The notes under the pieces are model-generated. The model worked only from the letters and a program-made list of their open reading frames with translations, was not told the origin of the DNA and did not search any database. DNA of 64,000 nucleotides from [Clostridium] saccharolyticum WM1 (lineage in GTDB: Bacteria; Bacillota; Clostridia; Lachnospirales; Lachnospiraceae). Below, in pieces: positions 53,226 through 61,660 of the stretch (position 1 is the stretch's first letter; each line of letters begins with the position of its first letter). Location: contig NC_014376.1 of assembly GCF_000144625.1 (NCBI RefSeq), positions 1,860,001 to 1,924,000 of the forward strand, written 5' to 3'. The position numbers and the translations under genes were made by a program.

Positions 53226-55049
53226 ATGAAAAAGCCTTCTAAATTATCGGTCCGGATGTTCCTGCTGCTCCTGCTGTGTGTGGTCATGCCCCTTGCCGGA
53301 GTCTGTATTTATGTACGAGTCAGTATGGAGCATTTTATCCAGGAAAAGCTCAGTGAAAAAGTCATTCAGAATATTTCAAGGGGAGAACGGAATATCTGCG
53401 ATAATTTGCAGAATATCGCCGCCTTGACCAATGTCTTTGTATATGATGAGGAGCTGCAAAAGCGCATAGCAGATCCGGACACCTCCCAATATGAGAATAC
53501 GAAGTACTTTGACCAGATGATCCATAAGCTCAGCATTGCCAGCGGGTTCGATTTTGTTCAGGACATGAAGATCCTTCTGTTTGACGGCTGCGGCAGGATT
53601 TATTCCAACTGGAGTATGAATTACCAGGATTACCAGTTTCTGCTGGATCAGGATTGGGTGAAGAAGAGCAGGGATAACAATGGGCATATTGTGTGGGCCA
53701 TGTTTAATCCTGCCTATATCATTGGAGAGAAGAAGGATCAGACCTATATTTCCCTGGCAAAATCCCTTCTCAAGGATTATACCACGGGAAACGTAATAGG
53801 AACTCTTATCATCAGCATAGATCAGAAAAAATTCAGTGATCTGTTAATGGAATACGCATATGACGGTGACATGGCTTACATCTGTGTGGGAGAAGGAACC
53901 GTGCTTTTGCAAAATGATACCCAGGGGCTTGTTCATGAGGAGGATTTAAAGCACTTATACCGGGAAACAAAAGAGAAAAAAAGCGGGAGCCTGCGGTATC
54001 AGACAGGGGGAGGGAATTTTCTCATAAGCTATTACACCATACCAAAACCATGGGTGTTTAATGATCAGCAAATGAAAGTTTTCCATTTTACCAATTATCA
54101 GGAAGTGACCAATCAGATGGAAATGATCGGCCGCAGGATGAATCTGGTCCTTCTGATCGTCATATGTGCACTGGTCCTGATTCTGTACATTTCCATCAGG
54201 ATGCTGGTAAAGCCTATTGTCAAGCTCAGCGGCCAGATGGAAAATTATACCTTGGACATGGATATAAAAGATATAGATATGGAACGGTCTGATGAAATCG
54301 GCCAGTTAAACCGTTCCTTCCGTCAAATGTCTGTGAATATCCGGGGGTTGTTTGAACAGCTTAGAAACGAGCATGAGGTAAAGGAAAAATACCGGTATGA
54401 ATCCCTGAGGGCACAGTTAAATCCGCATTTTCTCTTTAATACCCTGTCAACCATCCGTTGGATGGCGATCATAAGAGGTGCTGACAATATTGTAGACGGC
54501 ATTGACGCTCTTGCCCACATATTAAAATACAGCATGAGCAGGGAAAACTGCCTGGTGACGGTGGCAGAAGAAGTGGAGAATATCAGGAACTATCTTTATA
54601 TCCAGAATTGCCGCTATGGAAACCACTGCAGGCTGGAGATTGATCTTTCAGAATCTATCATGAACTTAAAAACAGCTAAATTCATCCTTCAGCCCATCGT
54701 GGAAAATGCCATTATCCATGGATATGACAAGGACAGAGAGGAGATTCTGATCCGGATTTACGGATTTGCGGAGGCTGGCAGCTTAAACATCTATGTGGAG
54801 GATGACGGTGTGGGCATTTCCCCCAATATGATCAGGCAGTTTGAGGCTTACCGAAAGGACCGGGTAAAAGAAAGCAAGCTGACAGGTATCGGGATCAAGA
54901 ATGTGGATGAGTATATCCGGATTACCTTCGGCAATGAATATGGACTGACCATAGAAAGCCTTAAAACGAGGGGAACGGTGGTGCTATTTACGCTTCCGGT
55001 CATAAGAGAGGAGAAATCAGGGGATGAAAAAGGTAATGATTGTGGATGA
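53226..55049 (+). CDS. YesM-like sensor histidine kinase
   Basis: The 607-residue protein has an N-terminal membrane helix (MFLLLLLCVVMPLAGVCIYV), an extracellular dCache-like sensor (about 30-290), a second helix (VLLIVICALVLILYISI), HAMP (about 320-375), a His_kinase segment with LRAQLNPHFLFNTLSTIRW (His near 405) and a HATPase with ILQPIVENAIIHG (N box), DDGVGISPNMI and TGIGIKNVDEYI (G boxes). Upstream in-frame codons to 53028 exist, but AGAGGAAAAGGG before ATG 53226 and the signal-anchor decide the start. It overlaps the YesN-like gene by 26 bases and controls the following transport operon by inference. Confidence 0.95.
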   Translation: MKKPSKLSVRMFLLLLLCVVMPLAGVCIYVRVSMEHFIQEKLSEKVIQNISRGERNICDNLQNIAALTNVFVYDEELQKRIADPDTSQYENTKYFDQMIHKLSIASGFDFVQDMKILLFDGCGRIYSNWSMNYQDYQFLLDQDWVKKSRDNNGHIVWAMFNPAYIIGEKKDQTYISLAKSLLKDYTTGNVIGTLIISIDQKKFSDLLMEYAYDGDMAYICVGEGTVLLQNDTQGLVHEEDLKHLYRETKEKKSGSLRYQTGGGNFLISYYTIPKPWVFNDQQMKVFHFTNYQEVTNQMEMIGRRMNLVLLIVICALVLILYISIRMLVKPIVKLSGQMENYTLDMDIKDIDMERSDEIGQLNRSFRQMSVNIRGLFEQLRNEHEVKEKYRYESLRAQLNPHFLFNTLSTIRWMAIIRGADNIVDGIDALAHILKYSMSRENCLVTVAEEVENIRNYLYIQNCRYGNHCRLEIDLSESIMNLKTAKFILQPIVENAIIHGYDKDREEILIRIYGFAEAGSLNIYVEDDGVGISPNMIRQFEAYRKDRVKESKLTGIGIKNVDEYIRITFGNEYGLTIESLKTRGTVVLFTLPVIREEKSGDEKGNDCG

Positions 55050-56661
55050 TGAGGTTTTGGTGCGTCTGGGAATCCAGTCATTGATCAAATGGGAAAACTA
55101 TGGATACCGGATTGTCTGTGACGCATCGGATGGGGAAGAGGCGCTTCAAAAGATCAGGCAGTATCAGCCGGATATCGTTCTTACGGATTTAAAGATGAGT
55201 CCGGTGGATGGTTTTGAGCTGATCTCGGAGTGCAGGGAAAAATATCCTCACATTCAGTTCATTGTCTTAAGCAGCTATAATGATTTTGAAAACGTAAGAA
55301 GTGCCATGAAAATGGGGGCGTTTGATTATGTGTTTAAGTTGACGGTGAAGCCGGAGGAATTGCTGAAAATTATGGATGAGGCCACCTCCTCCGGTAAAGG
55401 GGCAGACACAGCCAAGGAAGCCAATGCACTGACAGAGCGGAATCTGGAAGTCATAAAAAGGGGGTTGTTTAAAAGAATCTTAAACTCAGAAACCTTTATG
55501 AAGAAATATCTGGAGGAGCTGACAAAGCTGCCCCTTGCCGTTAGCTTTGACAAGCCCTTTTTTATTCTTTCCATTACCATTGATGATTTTCAGGTGGTAA
55601 GAAAAAAAGGGGATTTTATGGATCTGGAGCTTCTCATATTTACCATGGAGAATATTCTTAGTGAGCTGTTTAACCGGCATCACCGGGCGGAGGTTTTCCA
55701 ATATGGGGAATATGATTTTGCCGTGGCAGTAAATCAGGAGGAACATCAGGATAATAAGACTTTTTTTACGGCAATGGAAAGGGAGTTCGGAATTTTTGCC
55801 AGTTGTGCCAGGCAGTATTACGGCCTGGAGGTAAGCGGAGCACTGAGCAGGGAATGTGCTGGGATTCAGGGGATCAAGGAGGCCATTGCCCAGAACCGGG
55901 ATACCCTGAAATTGCGTTTTTTTTCGGAACCCGGCAAGCTTCATCCATACGAGAGGGCCGTCAGGGAAAGGGCCTGTCTGCCGCCGGAATTTCACAGCTC
56001 AGTCTTAGAGCGCCTGGCAGCGGAATATGATTTTTTCGGAATCAGGAAGTTTCTCGAAGACTTTTTTGAATTTCTCAAAGATAAAAAACGTTGGGAGCCG
56101 GAGGAGATCCGGTATCTGCTGAGAAAGGCCTATGGGGCCATGGCAGCCTCTTTTGCCCGCAGCAGAGCTGATATTGATATGTTCCTGGATAAAAACGGGA
56201 TGAACATGGAGGCCTCCATCAATGATTATACGTATCTGGAAATAATCAGACAATCAATATTGGAGCTGGTGGGACAGTATAAAAAGGAGTATGAATCAAA
56301 CCGCGGCAGGATCTTAAGGAAAGAGGTTGCTGAAGCAAAGAGTTTTGTCCGAAGCCATATGAAGGAAGAACTTCAGGTTGCAGACATTGCAGCCATGGTG
56401 AACATGAGCGGCAGTTATTTTTCTCACGTATTTAAAAAAGAGGAAGGGATCAGCTTTGTGGAATATGTATACCGGGTGAGGATGGAGCATGCCAGATACT
56501 TACTGGAAAGCAGCGATTTAAAGGTAAATGAGATTGCTGATGAGGTTGGGATTATCAATCCCAATTATTTCAGTACTCAGTTTAAAAAGAGTGTGGGACA
56601 ATCCCCATTGGAATACCGCCAGTCACGGTTAAAGAAAGTGGAGGAAAATAACAGGATGTGA
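55024..56661 (+). CDS. YesN-like AraC-type response regulator
   Basis: The 545-residue regulator starts MKKVMIVDDEVLVRLGIQSL; the receiver has phosphoacceptor Asp in DIVLTDLKMSPVDGFEL (about residue 55) and KLTVKPEELLKI (Lys). A middle dimerisation part of about 270 residues is followed by an AraC double HTH (about 435-540): ADIAAMVNMSGSYFSHVFKK and NEIADEVGIINPNYFSTQFK, then SPLEYRQSR. RBS AGAGAGGAGAAATCAGGGG lies in the end of the kinase gene. It should bind near the promoter of the binding-protein gene 250 bases downstream. Confidence 0.95.
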   Translation: MKKVMIVDDEVLVRLGIQSLIKWENYGYRIVCDASDGEEALQKIRQYQPDIVLTDLKMSPVDGFELISECREKYPHIQFIVLSSYNDFENVRSAMKMGAFDYVFKLTVKPEELLKIMDEATSSGKGADTAKEANALTERNLEVIKRGLFKRILNSETFMKKYLEELTKLPLAVSFDKPFFILSITIDDFQVVRKKGDFMDLELLIFTMENILSELFNRHHRAEVFQYGEYDFAVAVNQEEHQDNKTFFTAMEREFGIFASCARQYYGLEVSGALSRECAGIQGIKEAIAQNRDTLKLRFFSEPGKLHPYERAVRERACLPPEFHSSVLERLAAEYDFFGIRKFLEDFFEFLKDKKRWEPEEIRYLLRKAYGAMAASFARSRADIDMFLDKNGMNMEASINDYTYLEIIRQSILELVGQYKKEYESNRGRILRKEVAEAKSFVRSHMKEELQVADIAAMVNMSGSYFSHVFKKEEGISFVEYVYRVRMEHARYLLESSDLKVNEIADEVGIINPNYFSTQFKKSVGQSPLEYRQSRLKKVEENNRM

Positions 56662-56740
56662 AAGAAAACAAGCAGGATATGAAAGATTTGGAAAAAATAG
56701 AAGCCGGGAGAGGCAAAAATCGAAAAAATTGGAAGAAAGA

Positions 56741-56778
56741 CAGCAGGCAGAAGGATATCTCTTGCCTGCTGTTTTTGC
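56741..56778 (+). terminator. Terminator after the regulator pair
   Basis: AGCAGGCA (56742-56749) pairs with TGCCTGCT (56763-56770), followed by GTTTTTGCT. It separates regulators and transport operon; the promoter of the latter should lie in 56780-56900, where I do not see a consensus pair of hexamers, as expected for an activator-dependent promoter. Confidence 0.75.
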
Positions 56779-56915
56779 TATAGTATAGACAGTTGTTACC
56801 GTTCAGGCAAGTCATACATCATTTGGCAATTAGAACATAGATCTGAAAGCGCATATGGTATCGCCAAATATTTCTGCATGTCTGAACGAAATTATAATCA
56901 TTGGAGGAAGGTATC

Positions 56916-58313
56916 ATGAGAAATTGGAAAAAATTAGGGGCTCTTGCCATGGCATCTCTGATGGCAATGTCAGTGATGGCCGGCTGCCAGAGCGGCCGCA
57001 AGTCAGATCAGGCAACTACGCCGGCGGAAACAGCAAAAACAGAGGAGTCAAAGACAGAAACTCCAAAAACTGGAAGCGGAGAGCCTGTGGTTTTAAGAAT
57101 GTGGGGCGGCGTTCCGGCGGAAGCAGGCCCTCAGGCAGTTTGTGACAATTTCAACCAGCTCTATAAGGATAAGGGGATACAGGTAGAGTACGAACGGTTT
57201 GTAAATGATGATACGGGAAATTTAAAGCTGGAAACGAATCTTCTTTCAGGAGATGGAGTGGATCTTTACATGACCTACAGCACCGATACCCTGACAAAGC
57301 GGGCGGAAGGAAACATGGCGCTGGATCTTTCTGAGCTGATTGCACGGGATGATTTTCAACTGACAAAATATTTCGGAACCCTTGCGGAGGCGTATTACAT
57401 TAACGGAAACCCTTTTTCCATACCAACAAAACTGGATCAGTACGGAATCGTGTTAAATCAAGACATGTTTGAAGCGGCGGGTATTGAGATTCCCACGGAA
57501 TGGACCTTTGAAGAATTCCGGGAAATTGCAAAAAAACTTACTCATGGAGAAGGTCAGGATAAGGTATATGGCATGTTCTGGAATTCCCAGCAGGACCTGA
57601 CTTATCTCTTTACCTATCTGGCGGCCCAGACCAACGGCGGAGACCCGATGTATAAAAACGACAAGGAAACAAGCTTTGACGATCCTGTGGTATTAAAATC
57701 CGTTGAACTGATCAACAACATGATGAATGTGGATAAAACGTCCCCGACACATACAGATTCCGTGACCCAGAAACTCTCTCAGGAAAGCATGTTTCTGACC
57801 GGAAAGTCTGCCATGACGGTAGGCCCATGGATTGTAAGAAGCGTAAAGGACCAGGCCAGCTATCCTCATGATTTTAAAACAGCGTTTGCTCCTTACCCGG
57901 TGGTAGAAGAAGGACAGAGAAATTACACCCAGGGTGGCTATGGAGACCATCTTTGCATCAATCCAAAATCCCAGAATATTGATGCTGCATGGGAATTTGC
58001 AAAATGGTACGCTACCGAGGGAATGCTTCCTGTAGTGGAAGGAGGCCGTGTGCCGGCTTCCAATACCTATAATGCCCTGGAAGTAACGGAGGCGTTTGTT
58101 ATGGGAGCCGAGGATTATCTGGATTCGGAAACCACCCAGAAGATACTGATTACACCTGCCGATAATTATGCAGTACCTTCCATTACCAACCATATAGCGG
58201 AAGTAAGGAAAATTGCGGTAGAAGAGCTGGAAGGAATCTTTATCGGAAAGCAGACCGTGGAGGAAGGCATGAAAAAGGCCAAAACCAGAGCTGATGCGCT
58301 GTTGCAAAAATAA
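56916..58313 (+). CDS. Sugar ABC transporter substrate-binding lipoprotein
   Basis: The 465-residue protein starts MRNWKKLGALAMASLMAMSV with lipobox VMAGC (Cys near residue 24), then a Thr/Lys/Glu linker and a family-1 binding-protein fold: PVVLRMWGGVPAEAG, ITLLSGDGVDLYMTY-like segment, GNPFSIPTKLDQYGIVLNQD, GKSAMTVGPWIV and AAWEFAKWYATEGMLPVV. This places it with the MalE/UgpB-type carbohydrate receptors. The translated start is ATG 56916 (TTGGAGGAAGG upstream). It delivers its ligand to the two permeases below. The ligand is not readable from sequence. Confidence 0.94.
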   Translation: MRNWKKLGALAMASLMAMSVMAGCQSGRKSDQATTPAETAKTEESKTETPKTGSGEPVVLRMWGGVPAEAGPQAVCDNFNQLYKDKGIQVEYERFVNDDTGNLKLETNLLSGDGVDLYMTYSTDTLTKRAEGNMALDLSELIARDDFQLTKYFGTLAEAYYINGNPFSIPTKLDQYGIVLNQDMFEAAGIEIPTEWTFEEFREIAKKLTHGEGQDKVYGMFWNSQQDLTYLFTYLAAQTNGGDPMYKNDKETSFDDPVVLKSVELINNMMNVDKTSPTHTDSVTQKLSQESMFLTGKSAMTVGPWIVRSVKDQASYPHDFKTAFAPYPVVEEGQRNYTQGGYGDHLCINPKSQNIDAAWEFAKWYATEGMLPVVEGGRVPASNTYNALEVTEAFVMGAEDYLDSETTQKILITPADNYAVPSITNHIAEVRKIAVEELEGIFIGKQTVEEGMKKAKTRADALLQK

Positions 58314-58327
58314 TCAGAGAAATTAAT

Positions 58328-58390
58328 CCGGGGCTGCCCAAGAAAAACGGCAGCCCCGGAACATAAAATGTAACACCCTTTGGGTGTAAC
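58328..58390 (+). other. Two hairpins between binding-protein and first permease gene
   Basis: CCGGGGCTGCC (58328-58338) pairs perfectly with GGCAGCCCCGG (58349-58359) with no T-tail after it, and a second small hairpin ACACCC/GGGTGT is at about 58372-58386. Such stems after the binding-protein gene commonly protect its mRNA and lower permease expression, giving excess receptor. The second hairpin and the following GTATGC resemble the 52-bp repeats at 59343. Confidence 0.6.
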
Positions 58391-58443
58391 GGTATGCTCA
58401 AATTTTGCGAGGAAAAAAAGAAGAAAGGAGGGAACCGCTGAAC

Positions 58444-59340
58444 ATGAAAAAAATCAGGCTTAGCAGACAGTTTAAAACGGATTTGACAGGCTACGCTTTC
58501 ATCCTGCCCAATATTATCGGTGTTTGCCTTTTTACCTTATTTCCCATGATTTTTTCCCTGATCATCAGCTTTACGGACTGGGACTATACCAAAGGGATCG
58601 GTAACTGGGATTTTATCGGCCTTAAAAATTTTACCGACATGTGGCAGGATGAATGGTTTACCAGTTCCCTGTTCAACACCATAATTTTTGCGGTGGGAGT
58701 GGTGCCGGTAACCGTGTTCCTGGCACTGGTGCTGGCGGTCATCATCGATAAATACTGTGTTGCCAGACTTCCCATGAGGCTGGCGCTTTTTATGCCCTAC
58801 ATATCCAATATCGTGGCGGTTGCCATTGTATGGGTAATGATGTATTCCCCCTGGGGACCATTCACCCAGATGGTAAAACTATTTGGAGTGGAGAATCCTC
58901 CCCAGTGGCTTGGAGATACAACATGGGCCCTGCCGGCCCTGATGCTCATGACCGTATGGTCGGGAGTGGGTTATGCCAATATGATCTATACGTCCGCACT
59001 CCAGGGGCTTCCCCAGGATGTTTATGAGGCCGCAGACATTGACGGAGCAGGCGAGATCCAGAAGTTTTTTAAGCTTACGGTCCCGTTTCTGTCTCCTACC
59101 ACCTTTTTCCTGATCATTACTACGTTCATCACCTCCTTCCAGGTGTTTGCGCCCATACAGATCATGACCAGGGGGGGCCCCGGAACGTCTACCAATGTTC
59201 TGGTTTACTATATTTACACATCAGCCTTTACCTTCTATAAAATGGGATATGCCTCTGCCATGTCATGGATCTTGTTTTTGATTCTCTTTGGCATAACCAT
59301 GTTCCAATGGGCGGGGCAGAAAAAATGGGTCAGCTATTAA
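58444..59340 (+). CDS. Sugar ABC transporter permease (MalF/UgpA-like)
   Basis: The 298-residue protein has six membrane helices. The EAA loop that contacts the ATPase reads DVYEAADIDGAGEIQKFFKL, followed by VPFLSPTTFF. The start MKKIRLSRQFKTDLTGYAFI is typical of the first permease in CUT1 transporters. ATG 58444 follows GAAAGGAGGGAAC. No ATPase gene is present in the operon, so a shared MsmX-type ATPase encoded elsewhere is expected, as in other Firmicutes. Confidence 0.95.
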   Translation: MKKIRLSRQFKTDLTGYAFILPNIIGVCLFTLFPMIFSLIISFTDWDYTKGIGNWDFIGLKNFTDMWQDEWFTSSLFNTIIFAVGVVPVTVFLALVLAVIIDKYCVARLPMRLALFMPYISNIVAVAIVWVMMYSPWGPFTQMVKLFGVENPPQWLGDTTWALPALMLMTVWSGVGYANMIYTSALQGLPQDVYEAADIDGAGEIQKFFKLTVPFLSPTTFFLIITTFITSFQVFAPIQIMTRGGPGTSTNVLVYYIYTSAFTFYKMGYASAMSWILFLILFGITMFQWAGQKKWVSY

Positions 59341-59342
59341 GG

Positions 59343-59498
59343 AAACACCCTGCGGGTATACCTGTATGCCTAAGGGGCATGGGCAATTAAGAAGAAACAC
59401 CCTGCGGGTATACCTGTATGCCCAAGGGGCATGGGCAATTAAGAAGAAACACCCTGCGGGTATACCTGTATGCCCAAGGGGCATGGGCAATTAAGAAG
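59343..59498 (+). repeat. 52-bp tandem repeat, three copies, between permease genes
   Basis: Three consecutive 52-base units begin at 59343, 59395 and 59447 and differ by a single base (CCTAAGG in the first, CCCAAGG in the others). Each carries two small palindromes, ACCC-TGC-GGGT and ATGCCC-AAG-GGGCAT. The array ends right before the RBS AAAGGAGG of the second permease. As 52 is not a multiple of three and the units contain stops, it is not coding. Confidence 0.95.
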
Positions 59499-59514
59499 AA
59501 AGGAGGCGCCCGGA

Positions 59515-60366
59515 ATGAAAAATTATCAACGGATTATCCTTAGGGTCCTGTTCACCGTAGTGATAGGGGCTCTGGCTGTCTCCATGGTCACCCCGTTTTT
59601 ATGGATGATCTCGGCATCTATGAAACTTCCTCTGGATGTCATGAAGCTGCCGATTGAATGGATACCAAAATATTTTTATCCTGATAATTATAAAAAAGTG
59701 TGGAATGTGGGAGGCCTCGCAGCAAGAGATTACCATTTTGGCCTTGCATACTGGAATTCCATAAAAATCGCTGCCATTAATCTGACGGGATCGGTGCTTA
59801 CCAGCACACTGGCGGGGTATGCCTTTGCAAAAATAAAATTCAGAGGCCGGAACATTCTGTTCCTGATCTATCTGGCCACCATGATGATTCCCAGTCAGGT
59901 GACGCTGATCCCGAAGTTTGTCATGTTCAATAAAATGGGACTGACCGGCACTCATCTGACTTTGATCCTGCCGGGGCTTATTACCATTACAGGTACATTT
60001 CTCATGCGTCAGTATTTTATGCAGATCCCTGATGAGCTAAGGGAATCAGCAAGGGTGGATGGTGCTCATGAGTTTCTTATATGGTTAAAAATCATGGTGC
60101 CGATTGCCAAGCCTAATATGGCATCTCTTGCAATGGTGGTGTTCCTCTGGAACTGGAACAGCTATCTGGAGCCACTGGTGTTTTTAAGCGATTGGAGATT
60201 GTATACCATTCCTATTGCCCTTACAAATTTTATAGAAGAAAGTGTGACGGAATACAATCTGGTCATGGCAGCAGCAGCCTCTGCCCTCGTTCCGGCGTTT
60301 CTTGTATTTTTGCTTGGGCAGAAGTTTCTTGTCAAGGGCCTGGTGGCCGGAGCGGTGAAAGGATAA
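59515..60366 (+). CDS. Sugar ABC transporter permease (MalG/UgpE-like)
   Basis: The 283-residue protein has six membrane helices, with the start MKNYQRIILRVLFTVVIGAL and the EAA loop IPDELRESARVDGAHEFLIW followed by KIMVPIAKPNMASL. WNWNSYLEPLVFLSDWRLYT is a usual late signature of MalG-type proteins. ATG 59515 follows AAGGAGGCGC, directly after the 52-bp tandem repeats. It pairs with the permease at 58444. Confidence 0.95.
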   Translation: MKNYQRIILRVLFTVVIGALAVSMVTPFLWMISASMKLPLDVMKLPIEWIPKYFYPDNYKKVWNVGGLAARDYHFGLAYWNSIKIAAINLTGSVLTSTLAGYAFAKIKFRGRNILFLIYLATMMIPSQVTLIPKFVMFNKMGLTGTHLTLILPGLITITGTFLMRQYFMQIPDELRESARVDGAHEFLIWLKIMVPIAKPNMASLAMVVFLWNWNSYLEPLVFLSDWRLYTIPIALTNFIEESVTEYNLVMAAAASALVPAFLVFLLGQKFLVKGLVAGAVKG

Positions 60367-60376
60367 GGTTGAGAAT

Positions 60377-61660
60377 ATGAAATATGTAACAGAAACTAAG
60401 AGAGAAATTCCGGTAATACGTGAAGTGGATGTTCTGGTGCTGGGGGCAGGACCTGCAGGAATCGGAGCGGCGGTTGGGGCTGCCAGAGAAGGCGCTGTGA
60501 CCATGCTGGTGGAACAGACAGGAGATGTGGGAGGAATCGCTACGGTTGGTCTTATGAGCCACTGGACGGGAAAAACAGAAGGAGGATTCTACGAGGAAAT
60601 CCTTAACCGATCGGCAGAGCTGACCGGGGAAGGGCGTCAGATCATCAATCCGGAGCGCTTAAAAACGGTTTTCCTACACATGCTTATGGAGGCAGGAGTC
60701 AGTCTCCGGTTATATACCTTTGCCAGCAACGTTATCATGGAAGAGAACGTGATCAAAGGAGTGATCCTGGAAAGCAAATCAGGCAGAGAGGCTGTACTTG
60801 CGAAGATCGTCGTTGATGCCACTGGAGACGGAGACATAGCGGCAAAGGCCGGAGCACCTTATTTTAAGGGCAGAGAAGGTGACGGGCTTATGCAGCCGGC
60901 TACGATTATGTTTAAGGTGGCAGGCGTGGATGAAGAGAAAGGTGTATTTCCCGGCGGTTTTGAAGAAAGCTTTGCCCTTCCTGACGGAGATTTGCAGGAG
61001 CTGGGGAAGAAGCATCTGCCGGGTCCTGCCGGGCATGTGCTCTTATATAAGACAACGCTGCCGGGCGTGGTTACCTGCAACATGACCAACTGCACCGGAG
61101 TGGACGGTACAAGTGCGGAGGATCTGACTAAGGCAACCCTGGTCTGCAGAGAACAGATGGATAAAATCATTGCTTTTCTTAAGAGGTTTATACCAGGCTT
61201 TGAAAACTGCTATATGATCAGCTCTGCTTCCCTGGTGGGAATCCGGGAAACCAGGCATTTTAAAGGAGAAGAGACCATAACAGAGCAGGATATTCTGGAG
61301 GCCAGGGTATTTGATCATTGGGTGGTGGCAAAGGCCAGCTTCAATTTTGACGTACACAACCTGACAGGCAATGGCCTTGATGAAACCGGCTGCCAAAAGC
61401 ATTTCCCGCAGATAAAAGGGTATACCATCCCTTATGGTTGTTTTGTGCCTCTGGAAATTGATAATCTGTATCTGGCAGGAAGAAATATTTCAGGTACTCA
61501 CATGGCCCATTCCAATTACCGCGTCATGCCCATCTGTGCCAATATGGGGCAGGCTGTTGGCATAGCGGCAGCCATGTGTGCCGCTTCCGGAGTGGTGCCC
61601 AGAGCCCTTGAAGTGAAAAAGGTTCAGAACCGTCTCATGGAATTGGGGGTGAATCCGTGA
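60377..61660 (+). CDS. FAD-dependent oxidoreductase 1 (PF12831-type)
   Basis: The 427-residue protein has an N-terminal dinucleotide fold VDVLVLGAGPAGIGAAVGAA (GxGxxG) followed by VGGIATVGLMSHWTG, a VVDATGDGDIAAKAGA motif in the middle (residues about 155-172) and a closing FAD segment NLYLAGRNISGTHMAHSNYR with MGQAVGIAAAMC. That is the layout of the FAD_oxidored family, whose members oxidise diverse, mostly unknown substrates. No signal peptide. It starts 10 bases after the permease stop and overlaps the next gene by four bases, so it belongs to the operon; the substrate is likely what the transporter brings in. Confidence 0.9.
   Translation: MKYVTETKREIPVIREVDVLVLGAGPAGIGAAVGAAREGAVTMLVEQTGDVGGIATVGLMSHWTGKTEGGFYEEILNRSAELTGEGRQIINPERLKTVFLHMLMEAGVSLRLYTFASNVIMEENVIKGVILESKSGREAVLAKIVVDATGDGDIAAKAGAPYFKGREGDGLMQPATIMFKVAGVDEEKGVFPGGFEESFALPDGDLQELGKKHLPGPAGHVLLYKTTLPGVVTCNMTNCTGVDGTSAEDLTKATLVCREQMDKIIAFLKRFIPGFENCYMISSASLVGIRETRHFKGEETITEQDILEARVFDHWVVAKASFNFDVHNLTGNGLDETGCQKHFPQIKGYTIPYGCFVPLEIDNLYLAGRNISGTHMAHSNYRVMPICANMGQAVGIAAAMCAASGVVPRALEVKKVQNRLMELGVNP

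Noticed and set aside
59343..59498. CRISPR array
   Set aside because: Three units are directly adjacent with no spacers and contain small palindromes; this is a tandem repeat and no cas gene is near.
56916..60366. Transport operon judged defective because no ATPase gene is present
   Set aside because: CUT1 sugar importers of Firmicutes commonly share one MsmX-type ATPase encoded elsewhere.
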